From: Nostoc linckia FACHB-104
Lineage (GTDB): Bacteria > Cyanobacteriota > Cyanobacteriia > Cyanobacteriales > Nostocaceae
DNA: 64,000 nt
Direction of reading: 5' to 3'
Assembly (NCBI RefSeq): GCF_014696615.1
Contig: NZ_JACJQJ010000033.1
Location: forward strand, 16,787-80,786
The notes beneath the pieces are model-generated. The model was not told the origin of the DNA. It searched no databases and saw only the letters and a program-made list of their open reading frames with translations. The translations under genes and the position numbers were made by a program. Below are positions 37,083-45,832 of this stretch, in pieces (position 1 is the stretch's first letter; every line of letters begins with the position of its first letter).

Positions 37083-37101
37083 CGGAATAAAGAACTACGT
37101 T

Positions 37102-37175
37102 ACCAGTCACCAGTCACCAGTCACCAGTCATCAGTCACCAGTCACCAGTCACCAGTCACCAGTCACCAGTCACCA
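37102..37175. repeat. ACCAGTC tandem heptamer array (10 units)
   Basis: Ten 7 bp units in a row, nine perfect ACCAGTC and one ATCAGTC, plus a partial unit. It stands between the GT4 terminator and the next gene, 49 bases before its ATG. Confidence 0.95.
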
Positions 37176-37223
37176 CACCCCAGGCTATGGTTAAGCTAGA
37201 TAAAGTCATATTTAGTATTAATA

Positions 37224-38066
37224 ATGTCTAGTATTAAACAGCACGTAGACACTTTCGCCAAAAAATTTGTCCCATCTCATAGATTTCTGCGAACACAAGA
37301 ATCTACGATTGACAGAATCCACGTTATTCAAACAGCGCTGGATGTGCAATCGATTAAAGTGCTGAACTGGAATATTGCTAAGAAAAATTATGACAAAACT
37401 TGGTTACAGGATTTCTTCAATATTCTTGAGGAATATCAACCAGACCTAATTTTCCTACAAGAATTCCGCCTAGATGTAGATGCAGAGAAAGTCGCAGAAT
37501 TGATAAATATGAGTTGGAATTTTGCGCCTAACTTTATTGATGCTCATCATCAAAGTTACGCGGGAATTTTCACAGCAGCTAAAATTAGTCCTTTAAAAAA
37601 GAGAGCTATCATCACAAAACATTATGAACCGATTATTAAAACTCCTAAAGTCTCTCTAATGACTGAATATCCTCTATCTCATCACAAAGATAGCCTTTTA
37701 ACTATCAATAGTCATTTAATAAATTTTGTAAATATTAGCAAGTTTAAAACTCAACTTCATGAATTAGAAATTGCCTTATCTGCCCATCAAGGGCCGATTA
37801 TCTTTGCTGGGGACTTCAACACTTGGAGTCGCAAACGAGCATTACTTTTATATAAAGTAGCTACTCGCTTAGGATTAATGCCAGTAGCTTTTGCACCTCA
37901 TCAAAGTAAGAAAATTAAACGCTTCTTGTTATCACCACCTTTAGACTATATATTTTACCGAGGACTCAATGAACAAAAAGCCAGTGCCAAAGTACTAGAA
38001 CATATTAATTCATCCGATCACAAGCCCTTATTAGCAGAATTTAGTTATATAAATCCTGAATATTAA
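37224..38066 (+). CDS. Endonuclease/exonuclease/phosphatase family protein
   Basis: 280 residues of the EEP fold (DNase I-like). Motifs in order: LNWNIAKKNYD (Asn metal site), LIFLQEFRL (catalytic Glu), NSHLINF, FAGDFNTWSRKR (DxN) and SSDHKPLLAEF (DH pair at the end). The family includes nucleases and lipid phosphatases; a phosphodiesterase acting on lipids is plausible here, as the cardiolipin synthase gene follows after about 25 bases and seems co-transcribed. No signal peptide. Confidence 0.88.
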   Translation: MSSIKQHVDTFAKKFVPSHRFLRTQESTIDRIHVIQTALDVQSIKVLNWNIAKKNYDKTWLQDFFNILEEYQPDLIFLQEFRLDVDAEKVAELINMSWNFAPNFIDAHHQSYAGIFTAAKISPLKKRAIITKHYEPIIKTPKVSLMTEYPLSHHKDSLLTINSHLINFVNISKFKTQLHELEIALSAHQGPIIFAGDFNTWSRKRALLLYKVATRLGLMPVAFAPHQSKKIKRFLLSPPLDYIFYRGLNEQKASAKVLEHINSSDHKPLLAEFSYINPEY

Positions 38067-38091
38067 TTAAATAATTATATATAAATTGGGA

Positions 38092-39534
38092 ATGATTATA
38101 GATACTGGTGCTATAACTCTTTTTAGTGCAGCTACAGTTGTGGTTCATGCTTTAGGAATCGCCCATGCAGCTCATGCAGTCATGAATGTTCGTTCTTCTC
38201 AAGGAGCGATCGCCTGGGGAATTTCTTTAGTTACCTTTCCTTGGCTAGCTATTCCCTTGTATTGGATTTTGGGTAGAACTAAATTTCATGGATATGGAGA
38301 AGCCTTGCGCTTAGTTTATGCACAGCATCATAAGCTAGCTAGTCAAACCTACACTGATATTGCCAAATTTAAAGTCCCGCTATCAGACAAAATAGCGACT
38401 TTGCAGCCATTAGCCGAGACATTTACAGGGATTCCTTTTACATCAGGTAACGCAGCCGAATTGCTGATTGATGGTAAGAGAACTTATGAAGCAATGTTGA
38501 GTGCGATCGCCTTCGCCACCAATTATATTTTGCTGGAATCTTACATCGTTAATGATGACCAAGCTGGCAATGAGTTTAAAGAAGCATTAATTGAGAAAGC
38601 CCAGCAAGGAGTAAATATTTACTTTCTCTATGATGAAATCGGTTCTAATAAATTATCTCGCTCTTATCTTCAATCTCTACGAAAATCTGGTATTCAAGTT
38701 AGTGCTTTCCACACCACCAAAGGTAAAGGTAATCGCTTCCAACTCAATTTTCGTAACCATCGCAAAATCATAGTAGTAGATGGAGAAATAGGATTTCTCG
38801 GTGGCTTAAATATTGGCGACGAATATTTAGGAAAAAATCCTCGCCTCAGTCCTTGGCGAGATACCCACATGAGACTAGAAGGCCCGACTGTGCAAAGTTT
38901 ACAAGCATCTTTTCTACAAGATTGGTATTGGGCAACTCGCAAATTGCTAGATGTAAATTGGGAGATTAAACCTAATCGGGAGCTAAATCAAAGTGCATTT
39001 GTACTTCCCACAGGCCCCGCCGATCATTTAAAAGCCTGTAATCTTTTCTTTGTCAATGCCATCAATGAAGCTCAAACTCGCCTATGGATTGCTACTCCTT
39101 ATTTTGTCCCAGATGAGGCTACTTTAACAGCATTGAAACTCGCTACAATGCGCGGTGTAGATGTGCGAATACTCTTACCAAATCGCCCCGATCACTTATT
39201 TGTTTATCTCTGTTCTTTTTCCTACTATAACGAAATGGAGGCGTTTGGAATTAAACTTTATCGCTACAAACATGGATTCATGCACCAAAAAATCATCCTC
39301 ATCGATGACGACATGGCAGGGGTAGGAACAGTTAACTTAGATAATCGTTCATTCTTCCTCAACTTTGAAGTCATGGGTTTTGTGGCTGCATCCCAATTTG
39401 TAGCCAGTGTAGAGAAAATGTTAGAGGATGATTTGGCGGTTTCTGTTGCTGTTGATTTTTCTGAATATAAAAGAAAGCCCTTGTGGTTTAAGTTAGCTGT
39501 GAGAATATCTCGTTTGTTGATGCCATTACTATGA
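38092..39534 (+). CDS. Cardiolipin synthase-like phospholipase D family protein
   Basis: 480 residues. Two N-terminal membrane segments (about 5-25 and 40-62) are followed by two PLD catalytic units: HRKIIVVDGEIGFLGGLN and HQKIILIDDDMAGVGTVN, the HxK(x4)D motifs of bacterial cardiolipin synthases, which join two phosphatidylglycerols. The order and length fit ClsA-type enzymes. The frame starts at TTG 38086, but ATG 38092 is two codons in and preferred. It pairs with the upstream EEP gene. Cyanobacteria have little cardiolipin, so the true product may be another phospholipid. Confidence 0.88.
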   Translation: MIIDTGAITLFSAATVVVHALGIAHAAHAVMNVRSSQGAIAWGISLVTFPWLAIPLYWILGRTKFHGYGEALRLVYAQHHKLASQTYTDIAKFKVPLSDKIATLQPLAETFTGIPFTSGNAAELLIDGKRTYEAMLSAIAFATNYILLESYIVNDDQAGNEFKEALIEKAQQGVNIYFLYDEIGSNKLSRSYLQSLRKSGIQVSAFHTTKGKGNRFQLNFRNHRKIIVVDGEIGFLGGLNIGDEYLGKNPRLSPWRDTHMRLEGPTVQSLQASFLQDWYWATRKLLDVNWEIKPNRELNQSAFVLPTGPADHLKACNLFFVNAINEAQTRLWIATPYFVPDEATLTALKLATMRGVDVRILLPNRPDHLFVYLCSFSYYNEMEAFGIKLYRYKHGFMHQKIILIDDDMAGVGTVNLDNRSFFLNFEVMGFVAASQFVASVEKMLEDDLAVSVAVDFSEYKRKPLWFKLAVRISRLLMPLL

Positions 39535-39541
39535 ATAGGGA

Positions 39542-39829
39542 CTAATGATTATTCACAATATCAGTGAGTGCTTCATTAATTACATCATCGCTGACACCAC
39601 GCCGTTTTAAACTTGTAATTAACGCAGTAACTGTATTGTTATCTAATCTTTCTAAGTCTGCACGGATTCCCTGCCCAATATACGCACGGATTAATGGTTG
39701 GTAGCCAGAAAAACCTAGTATTGGTGCGATTCTTTTCAGGTCTTCTACTAAGTCTTCTGGCATCCGAATTGTTACCGTAGTCATGGGGCGGTTTTTGTTT
39801 AAGCGTTGCTTTAATTTTTCAATTTTCAT
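39542..39829 (-). CDS. BrnA-like/ribbon-helix-helix antitoxin
   Basis: 95 residues. A short basic N-terminus (KIEKLKQRLNKNRP) precedes TTVTIRMPEDLVEDLKRIAPILGFSGYQPLIRAYI, a ribbon-helix-helix DNA-binding unit. Its start overlaps the toxin gene by 11 bases, so they are translationally coupled with the toxin first, as in BrnT-BrnA. It should neutralise the toxin and repress the operon. A second ATG at MTTV (residue 16) is possible but has no better ribosome site. Confidence 0.75.
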   Translation of the reverse strand: MKIEKLKQRLNKNRPMTTVTIRMPEDLVEDLKRIAPILGFSGYQPLIRAYIGQGIRADLERLDNNTVTALITSLKRRGVSDDVINEALTDIVNNH

Positions 39830-40115
39830 AGTAATCTCGCTCCTGTCGTGTAGCTTTACGAGCTGAAATAATTCGGATTACCTCGTCTTCAAACTCAATG
39901 TGAACAACAAATAAAAGATTCCATCGTGTATCCAATCCGATAATTGCATCTCTTATTTCATCATTCCGGCTGGCATCAACTACTTTCAAAAATGGATCGA
40001 AAAATGCTTCCGAAGCCTGTTGGAATGTTATCCCATTATGTTTGCTAGGATTTTGTCGAGCTTTTTCCTCGTTCCACACAAAAGTGATGCCATTCAATAT
40101 GTAGTAGACATCCAT
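39819..40115 (-). CDS. BrnT family ribonuclease toxin
   Basis: 98 residues matching the BrnT family: FVWNEEKARQNPSKHNGITFQQASEAFFDP near the start and RIISARKATRQERDYYEN at the end, the conserved basic/aromatic tail. BrnT cleaves RNA and arrests growth until bound by its partner. Overlaps the antitoxin gene on the same strand. Intact by sequence, so probably a working type II pair. Confidence 0.85.
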   Translation of the reverse strand: MDVYYILNGITFVWNEEKARQNPSKHNGITFQQASEAFFDPFLKVVDASRNDEIRDAIIGLDTRWNLLFVVHIEFEDEVIRIISARKATRQERDYYEN

Positions 40116-40310
40116 AAATTAAAGAATAAGCAAATGTATTTACATTGTCAATACGCTTCCTAATCAAGTTGAGGACAAGCTAGTAACAGGTCTGTGAGAG
40201 CCAAGATACCTCTCTTTAAGTACTGTTCTCTTTCAACAGTTAGATGCACGCTGTTTATTAGGGTGTGATGCTATGAGAGGGAGCTTGAAAGAGTTTGGGG
40301 AAGGAAAATA

Positions 40311-41348
40311 GTGGATATCAGCAGACGGGATTTATTAAAAGTAGTTTCTACTTCTGGTTTGGTTGCAGCTGGGTTAGCAGGTGGAGAAGCATTATTGTCT
40401 AGAACCTCAGCCCAAAATACACCTACTCCCAATCAAACCAAAAGCGGCGAAATGATCTACAGAACCTTGGGACGGACTGGAGAAAAAGTTTCTGTGATTG
40501 GTTTAGGCGGTCACCACATTGGGCGACCCAAAGATGAGCAAGAAGGTATCCGTCTCATCCGCACTGCGATTGACCGTGGCATCAATTTTATGGATAACAG
40601 CTGGGACTACCATAATGGAGGTAGCGAAATTCGCATGGGTAAAGCCCTCCAAGACGGTTACCGTCAAAAGGTTTTTCTCATGACTAAAATTGACGGTCGC
40701 ACTAAAGATGCTGCTACTAAGCAAATTAATGATTCCTTAAAACGGTTGCAGACAGATCGGATTGATTTGCTACAGCATCATGAAATCATCCGTATGGAAG
40801 ATCCAGATCGCATCTTCGCTCCTGGGGGTGCAATGGAGGCGGTGGTAGAAGCGCAAAAAGCCGGAAAAATTCGCTACATCGGCTTTACCGGACACAAAGA
40901 CCCATTAATTCACTTGAGAATGCTAGAAGTTGCTGCTCAAAATAACTTCCGTTTTGACACAGTGCAGATGCCATTAAATGTCATGGATGCTCATTTCCGA
41001 AGTTTTGAACGGCAAGTTTTACCCAGACTGGTAAAAGATAGCATTGGTGTGCTGGGGATGAAATCAATGGGCGACCAAATAATTCTCAAGAGCAACACTG
41101 TGAAACCCATCGAATGCTTGCACTATGCGATGAATTTGCCTACCTCAACTGTAATTACAGGCATGGAAAGTATGGAAATTCTTAACCAAGCATTCGAGGC
41201 AGTACGCACCTTTAAACCCATGAGTCAAGAACAAGTTAGAGAATTGCTCAATCGTACTCGTGAAGTAGCAGCAAAAGGTCAGTACGAACTATTTAAAACT
41301 AGTAGTCAGTTTGATAGTACAGCTAAAAATCCCGAGTGGTTAGGATAA
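40311..41348 (+). CDS. Tat-exported aldo/keto reductase
   Basis: 345 residues. A twin-arginine leader is clear: SRRDLLKVV, then a hydrophobic stretch and an Ala-rich end (SRTSAQ). The mature part is an aldo/keto reductase barrel: YRTLGRTGEKVSVIGLGGHHIG, the catalytic Asp/Tyr region MDNSWDYHNGGSE, Lys in LMTKIDGR and His in LLQHHEI. The C-terminal NADPH region is shortened compared with cytoplasmic members. Starts with GTG 40311, supported by GGGGAAGGA 8 bases before. Exported members of this group are often oxidoreductases of unknown substrate. Single gene. Confidence 0.9.
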   Translation: MDISRRDLLKVVSTSGLVAAGLAGGEALLSRTSAQNTPTPNQTKSGEMIYRTLGRTGEKVSVIGLGGHHIGRPKDEQEGIRLIRTAIDRGINFMDNSWDYHNGGSEIRMGKALQDGYRQKVFLMTKIDGRTKDAATKQINDSLKRLQTDRIDLLQHHEIIRMEDPDRIFAPGGAMEAVVEAQKAGKIRYIGFTGHKDPLIHLRMLEVAAQNNFRFDTVQMPLNVMDAHFRSFERQVLPRLVKDSIGVLGMKSMGDQIILKSNTVKPIECLHYAMNLPTSTVITGMESMEILNQAFEAVRTFKPMSQEQVRELLNRTREVAAKGQYELFKTSSQFDSTAKNPEWLG

Positions 41349-41919
41349 ATATAAAAATCCGTAATACCAATTCAAAATTCAAAATTCAAAATTAAGAAAA
41401 CCATGTGTAGCAAGGGTTTTTGAGTTTGGATCTGTTGCTGAATTTTGGAGAATTGGTATAAACTCTTGTGGGGTGGGCATCTAAAACACTCTGATTATAA
41501 AAGTTCAAAGTACATTGGATGATGACTAAATTATTTATTAATAGTAAATTTTAGGATAATCAATCCAAAATCTAAAATCTAAAATCCAAAATTAATTAAC
41601 CTCCAATTCTCTCTGCGGTAATGAGAAAGAATTGGAGGCTAATTCATGTATTTAATAATGTCAAAATGCGACTTTAATAAATTATTAACTGTTTGTTTGA
41701 AAATAACAAACAAAATAGCTGAAAATCTGAAAATTCCGACTTGCAAATGTCCTGAACACTTAATTAATAAATGACAGGTTAAATCAAAATAAAATTGAAA
41801 ATCTAGAAACAGCGTACAAATTTGGTGTTGAGATTCAGTTTTTACTTTTCATAATTCAGCCTAGTTGTACTAGTGCGTACATTTGAACTTTGAATTTTAA
41901 AGTTGAATCTTGCACCTCA
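41349..41919. repeat. Spacer between convergent genes with AATTCAAA heptamers and an 11 bp hairpin
   Basis: Holds ATTCAAAATTCAAAATTC tandem units (about 41370-41390), a CTAAAATCTAAAATCC set (about 41568-41590) and a perfect inverted repeat, CCTCCAATTCT (41600-41610) with AGAATTGGAGG (41638-41648). No gene recognised. The hairpin has no T-run on either side, but may stabilise the 3' end of one of the two convergent transcripts. Confidence 0.7.
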
Positions 41920-43233
41920 TCAGCCTGTTTGAACTTCCAGATTACCGTTACGAATAGCCCATGCTAGGTCTAACAATTGAGTCCAACGCTTTTGCAGTTG
42001 TTTGGGGGTACATTTGAGTGTTTTAGCGATCGCTTGGTCGCTGTGTCTGGCTGTTTTTAACTGCAAAATTTGCTGTTGCTGTTCAGTCAGTAGACCTAAA
42101 AAGGTTTGCCATTGTTGAGCAGATAAGCCTAATCTATGCTCTAAACCAGCACCTAACCATTGATGTACCAATTGCCAATGATGCTGCTTGGCAAATTTTT
42201 CTACATGGTATTTAAAGCGTTGTTGCAGATAATCGCGCTGACGGCTGGTGAGACCAAGAATTTGGTCAATTTCCGGCGCAGACAAGTCTTGTAATTTCAA
42301 GGTGAGGTAATCTACACAGTCAGATTGACCTTGAGATTCGAGATAATTAATTAACTCAGTAATAACGCGATCGCGTTCTGATTCTTCTGAGGGATCGAAG
42401 TTAGTTTGGGCGATCATCTGGGATCTCAGCTGTTGTACAGCCGAGTTACGCTGGTAGGCTTCGCCTTCTTCACTCTTAGCAGACTCTACCGCCATTTCAA
42501 TATCTACGGTAGTTTCTTGGGGCTGGCGACGAGCAAAGCCTTGGGCACGTAAGATAATTAACTGCTGACTAGCGCTACCAGGTAAATTGATGCGGCGCTT
42601 GGCATACTGTTCTGTAAATGCCATGTATTCCGCTAATTGTAACTGAGTGCGTGGTGTGTAATCTTCAGCTAGTTCATTTTCCCGGCGGAAAGCTTTGATA
42701 GCTTCGATATAAAAGGCTTGCAGAAAATCTTCAATCAGGTTGTAACGACCCTGAAATCCCATATCTGAGCCGGAAATAGTCACATGACGGTAAACCATAG
42801 CACCGAGACTGCTATGTAATTCTACCCGACCTCTGCGCGATCCCAGTTGGTAGTAACGCAGACATTTTTGCAAACGATGTCTCGCTAAAGTTAGCTGCCA
42901 AGCTTGGATTTCTCCCGAGGTTTGGATGCGGGCGCTTTTATCACAAATGCGTTCCACTTCCTTTGCTATGCGTTTTGCTACCGCTTGCACACACCCAGGT
43001 GCAGCTTTTACTTGAGCTTGGATTTCTTCAACTAGCAGTTGCATCAAAGTATTAATGTTACTGGCTGTTACTTCGTTAGTCGCAGCGTGGAAGTCAAAAG
43101 CGGATGTAGAAGTTGGTAGATTAGCAAGGTTAGCTTTCATAACTTTTTCCAGGAAATGGTATTGCACCTTATAACAATGTCGTTTCAGCACCTGAGTTGT
43201 TTCTTGATTGGTGAACATTTTGGTATTCATCAT
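41920..43233 (-). CDS. HetZ-related regulator (sigma-like helix-turn-helix at the C-terminus)
   Basis: 437 soluble residues. The middle has the stretch RGRVELHSSLGAMVYRHV and RYNLIEDFLQAFYIEAIKAF, which I associate with the HetZ and HetZ-related proteins of heterocyst-forming cyanobacteria. The C-terminal 120 residues contain repeated helix-turn-helix-like units (IDQILGLTSRQRDYLQQRF and QAIAKTLKCTPKQLQKRW), like sigma region 4. HetZ acts early in heterocyst differentiation; whether this is a paralogue is uncertain, as no patU genes neighbour it. The ATG at 43233 is chosen because AGGGAG lies 5 bases upstream; a TTG precedes it. A perfect 7+7 palindrome stands just before the ribosome site. 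AraC- or ECF-type alternatives fit less well. Confidence 0.6.
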   Translation of the reverse strand: MMNTKMFTNQETTQVLKRHCYKVQYHFLEKVMKANLANLPTSTSAFDFHAATNEVTASNINTLMQLLVEEIQAQVKAAPGCVQAVAKRIAKEVERICDKSARIQTSGEIQAWQLTLARHRLQKCLRYYQLGSRRGRVELHSSLGAMVYRHVTISGSDMGFQGRYNLIEDFLQAFYIEAIKAFRRENELAEDYTPRTQLQLAEYMAFTEQYAKRRINLPGSASQQLIILRAQGFARRQPQETTVDIEMAVESAKSEEGEAYQRNSAVQQLRSQMIAQTNFDPSEESERDRVITELINYLESQGQSDCVDYLTLKLQDLSAPEIDQILGLTSRQRDYLQQRFKYHVEKFAKQHHWQLVHQWLGAGLEHRLGLSAQQWQTFLGLLTEQQQQILQLKTARHSDQAIAKTLKCTPKQLQKRWTQLLDLAWAIRNGNLEVQTG

Positions 43234-43243
43234 CAAGACTCCC

Positions 43244-43260
43244 TGTGAGCACCGCTCACA
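43244..43260. promoter_or_regulatory. Palindrome TGTGAGCACCGCTCACA before the HetZ-related gene
   Basis: A perfect inverted repeat (TGTGAGC, 3 bases, GCTCACA) abuts the ribosome site of the HetZ-related gene. It could be an operator or a 5'-UTR hairpin that masks translation. It is close to, but one base longer than, the CRP consensus TGTGA-N6-TCACA. Confidence 0.5.
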
Positions 43261-43509
43261 TATATGACTGTAGGCAATCTGAAAAAGTTACAGGGAAGGT
43301 ATTGTGTCGGTTTTTTCAAAAGCAACCTCATGACTAGTAGCACAGGGGGATTTACCATGTTCTAAAATCAGCCAAAACTCTTGCTGCGTCGAACTTTGCC
43401 GTCAGCTGCTTCTAGCCGTTCCTCACCCTGTATTTAGGACAATTGTTAAACTGGAGCTTTTTTAATTAGATTTTCCGAAATCGACGAATCAGGCTGTGAA
43501 TTATACTCT

Positions 43510-44169
43510 CTAAACCCATGCTGCTGCTGCTTCCCAACCTAACCCTTGTCGTGTAATCATTGGCTGATCTCCAGTTAGATCTAATATTGTTGACACTTCA
43601 TATGTGGGTTCTTCGCCAGTGTCTACAATAATATCTACCAAGCTATCCAAACGGTCAAATAATTCCACCTGAGACAAATTAGAATTGGCGTTAGCTTCAA
43701 CTATCCCATCATCATCCTCATCTGGCGGCAGATGAGCTGAAGTAGAAATAATGGGATTGCCCAGTGCTGTCAGTAATGCTAAACATACAGTATGGTCTGG
43801 TACTCGTATGCCAGTAGTTTTACGCTTGGGATTCTGCGCTAGGCGTGGTACTAACTTTGTAGCAGGTAACAAAAATGTGTATGGCCCTGGAATCAGGCGC
43901 TTCATAATTCGATAGCCTGTATCACTTACGAACGCATAAGTTGCCACATTTGACAGTGAAGGACATAAAAATGTCAGTGGTTTGTCATTCGCTAGCTGCT
44001 TAATTTGCCGTACTCGTTCCACCGCCGATTTAGCATTTAAATCACAACCAATTGCATAGACTGTATCAGTAGGGTAGAGCATTACTGCGCCGCTAGAGAG
44101 TGCCGATTTTATTTCCTCTATTCGGCGGATTTGAGGATTATCAGGATGGACTGTGAAAATTTTTGCCAT
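43510..44169 (-). CDS. Sua5/YciO/YrdC family protein (threonylcarbamoyl-AMP synthase-like)
   Basis: 219 residues. Sua5/TsaC makes threonylcarbamoyl-AMP for the t6A37 modification of tRNA. The family signature is present: LYPTDTVYAIGCDLNAKSAVERVRQIKQ (nucleotide and Lys/Arg contacts), PGPYTFLLPA and RVPDHTVCLALL, then STSAH. YciO-type relatives share these; the acidic insert PPDEDDDGIVEAN is an extra. The essential role in tRNA modification is likely, but a second copy may exist in the genome. Divergent from larC. Confidence 0.85.
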   Translation of the reverse strand: MAKIFTVHPDNPQIRRIEEIKSALSSGAVMLYPTDTVYAIGCDLNAKSAVERVRQIKQLANDKPLTFLCPSLSNVATYAFVSDTGYRIMKRLIPGPYTFLLPATKLVPRLAQNPKRKTTGIRVPDHTVCLALLTALGNPIISTSAHLPPDEDDDGIVEANANSNLSQVELFDRLDSLVDIIVDTGEEPTYEVSTILDLTGDQPMITRQGLGWEAAAAWV

Positions 44170-44369
44170 AAAAAGTTTAGGAAGGAAAATTGAGGGTTGT
44201 ACATTGCCAGGAAAATATAAAATTGAATACTAAGGTAGGCAGTAAAGATAACTATATTTAAAACTGCTAAAACATCCTCTAAAGTTATTCAGTTGTCAGT
44301 TGTGAGTTATCAGCTTTTGTAATTTCTACTGTTAACTGATTACTATGTACTGATTTAGTAATTTTATAT

Positions 44370-45641
44370 ATGACCACACTTGTTTATCTTCAATGTCCAT
44401 CGGGAATTTCCGGTGATATGTGTTTAGGGGCCTTGGTAGGTCTGGGTGTTCCCTTGGAGTATTTAAGTGAAAAACTCAACAAATTGGGGATAGCACAAGA
44501 GTACCAATTAAGAGCTGAATTAGTTCAGCATCATGGTCAGCAAGCAACTAAAGTCCATGTAGATTTAGTACATACTCACGCACACCATGATCACGAACAT
44601 AGTCATCATCATGGGCGACATCTGCCAGAAATAGAAAGCATGATTCTGCAAGCAGAATTGCCACAAAGAGCAGAAGCTTGGAGTTTAGCTGTATTTCGCC
44701 AACTGGCAGTCGCAGAAGGGGCTGTACACGGCATCGCCCCAGAAAAAGTTCATTTTCATGAGGTGGGTGCCGTGGATGCAATTGTGGATATTGTTGGCAC
44801 TTGTTTGGGATTAGATTGGTTAGGCGTTGGGAGCGATCGCGCAGGATGGCCTTTACTTTACTGTTCAGCGTTTCCCACAGGCGGAGGCACAGTGCGTGCA
44901 GCGCATGGACAAATGGCAGTACCGGTACCCGCTGTCTTGAAATTGTGGGAAATGCGGGGTTGTCCAGTTTATAGCAATGGAATTGAACGAGAATTAGTAA
45001 CACCTACGGGAGCTGCGATCGCCACTACTTTGGCAAGAGACTTCGGTTCACCACCACCAATCACCATTAAGCAGGTAGGATTGGGAGCAGGTTCGATAAA
45101 TTTGCCCATCCCCAATATACTACGCATGTGGCTGGGTGAAAGCAGCAGTTTACAGGCAGATATTAGCAATTACGGCGATACTAGCCCTACTCTCGAAACC
45201 ATTTCCGTACTAGAAACCCAAATTGATGATTTAAATCCCCAAGCAATTGGCTATGTATTTGAAGCATTATTTGCCGCAGGTGCAGTGGATGTCTTCACTC
45301 AATCTATAGGAATGAAAAAATCTCGTCCGGGGATATTGCTCACTGTCATTTGTCACCCAGAAAATTTACTCAACTGTGAAGCAATTTTATTTCGGGAAAC
45401 CACTACTTTAGGAATTCGCCGCGCAACTCAGCAACGGGCAATTTTACAAAGAGAAATTCAACAAGTAGAAACTGAATATGGCAAAGTCCGTGTTAAGGTA
45501 GCTTGGCAAGCTAAAGGTGTTCTCGCTAACGTGCAACCAGAATATGAAGATTGTGCAGAATTAGCACGCAAACATCATATTCCCTGGCGCGAAATTCAAC
45601 GGCTAGCGCTGCAAAGTTGGTATCTAAAAACCACAAGTTAA
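44370..45641 (+). CDS. larC: Nickel-pincer cofactor (LarC-type) metal insertion protein
   Basis: LarC puts nickel into the pyridinium bis-thiocarboxylate precursor, making the pincer cofactor of lactate racemase and related enzymes. The 423 residues cover the full family: opening LQCPSGISGDMCLGALVGLG, a His-rich loop THAHHDHEHSHHHGRH at about 69-86 (metal storage or delivery), VHFHEVGAVDAIVDIVG, FPTGGGTVRAAHG and the C-terminal DDLNPQAIGYVFE region. Here it is a single uninterrupted frame, whereas in some lactobacilli it is split by a programmed frameshift. LarB and LarE are not in the window. Confidence 0.92.
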   Translation: MTTLVYLQCPSGISGDMCLGALVGLGVPLEYLSEKLNKLGIAQEYQLRAELVQHHGQQATKVHVDLVHTHAHHDHEHSHHHGRHLPEIESMILQAELPQRAEAWSLAVFRQLAVAEGAVHGIAPEKVHFHEVGAVDAIVDIVGTCLGLDWLGVGSDRAGWPLLYCSAFPTGGGTVRAAHGQMAVPVPAVLKLWEMRGCPVYSNGIERELVTPTGAAIATTLARDFGSPPPITIKQVGLGAGSINLPIPNILRMWLGESSSLQADISNYGDTSPTLETISVLETQIDDLNPQAIGYVFEALFAAGAVDVFTQSIGMKKSRPGILLTVICHPENLLNCEAILFRETTTLGIRRATQQRAILQREIQQVETEYGKVRVKVAWQAKGVLANVQPEYEDCAELARKHHIPWREIQRLALQSWYLKTTS

Positions 45642-45670
45642 GTTGTTCAAGTAAATAATCAAGCAAAAGC

Positions 45671-45733
45671 TAAAGGGGGAAAGGGAAAAGGTTAAGGGGA
45701 AAACCTTTAACCCTTACCCTTTCACCTTTTCCC
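45671..45733. repeat. Polypurine/polypyrimidine fold-back repeat, copy 3
   Basis: AAAGGGGGAAAGGGAAAAGG with an inner AAGGGGAAAACC pairs with CCTTTAACCCTTACCC and CCTTTTCCC. It lies 30 bases after larC. Confidence 0.7.
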
Positions 45734-45767
45734 GGAGTGACAAAACAGGGTTATTTATTGCAAACAT

Positions 45768-45796
45768 AAAAAATAGGGCAAGCATTTCGCTCACCC
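45768..45796 (-). terminator. Intrinsic terminator of the lipoprotein gene pair
   Basis: On the minus strand GGGTGAGC pairs fully (with G-U wobbles) with GCTTGCCC around GAAAT, and TATTTTTT follows. It lies 36 bases after the stop of the 45833 gene. Confidence 0.75.
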
Positions 45797-45832
45797 TGAA
45801 TGTCATTTAACCGATGAGTGATTTGGATGAAT

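Noticed and set aside
37102..37175. CRISPR array
   Set aside because: The repeats are contiguous 7 bp units with no spacers. The same holds for the arrays near 4034, 51153, 59604 and 60155; no cas gene is present.
43244..43260. Canonical CRP site
   Set aside because: The half-sites are TGTGA and TCACA but the gap is 7, not 6, so it is listed only as an unassigned palindrome.
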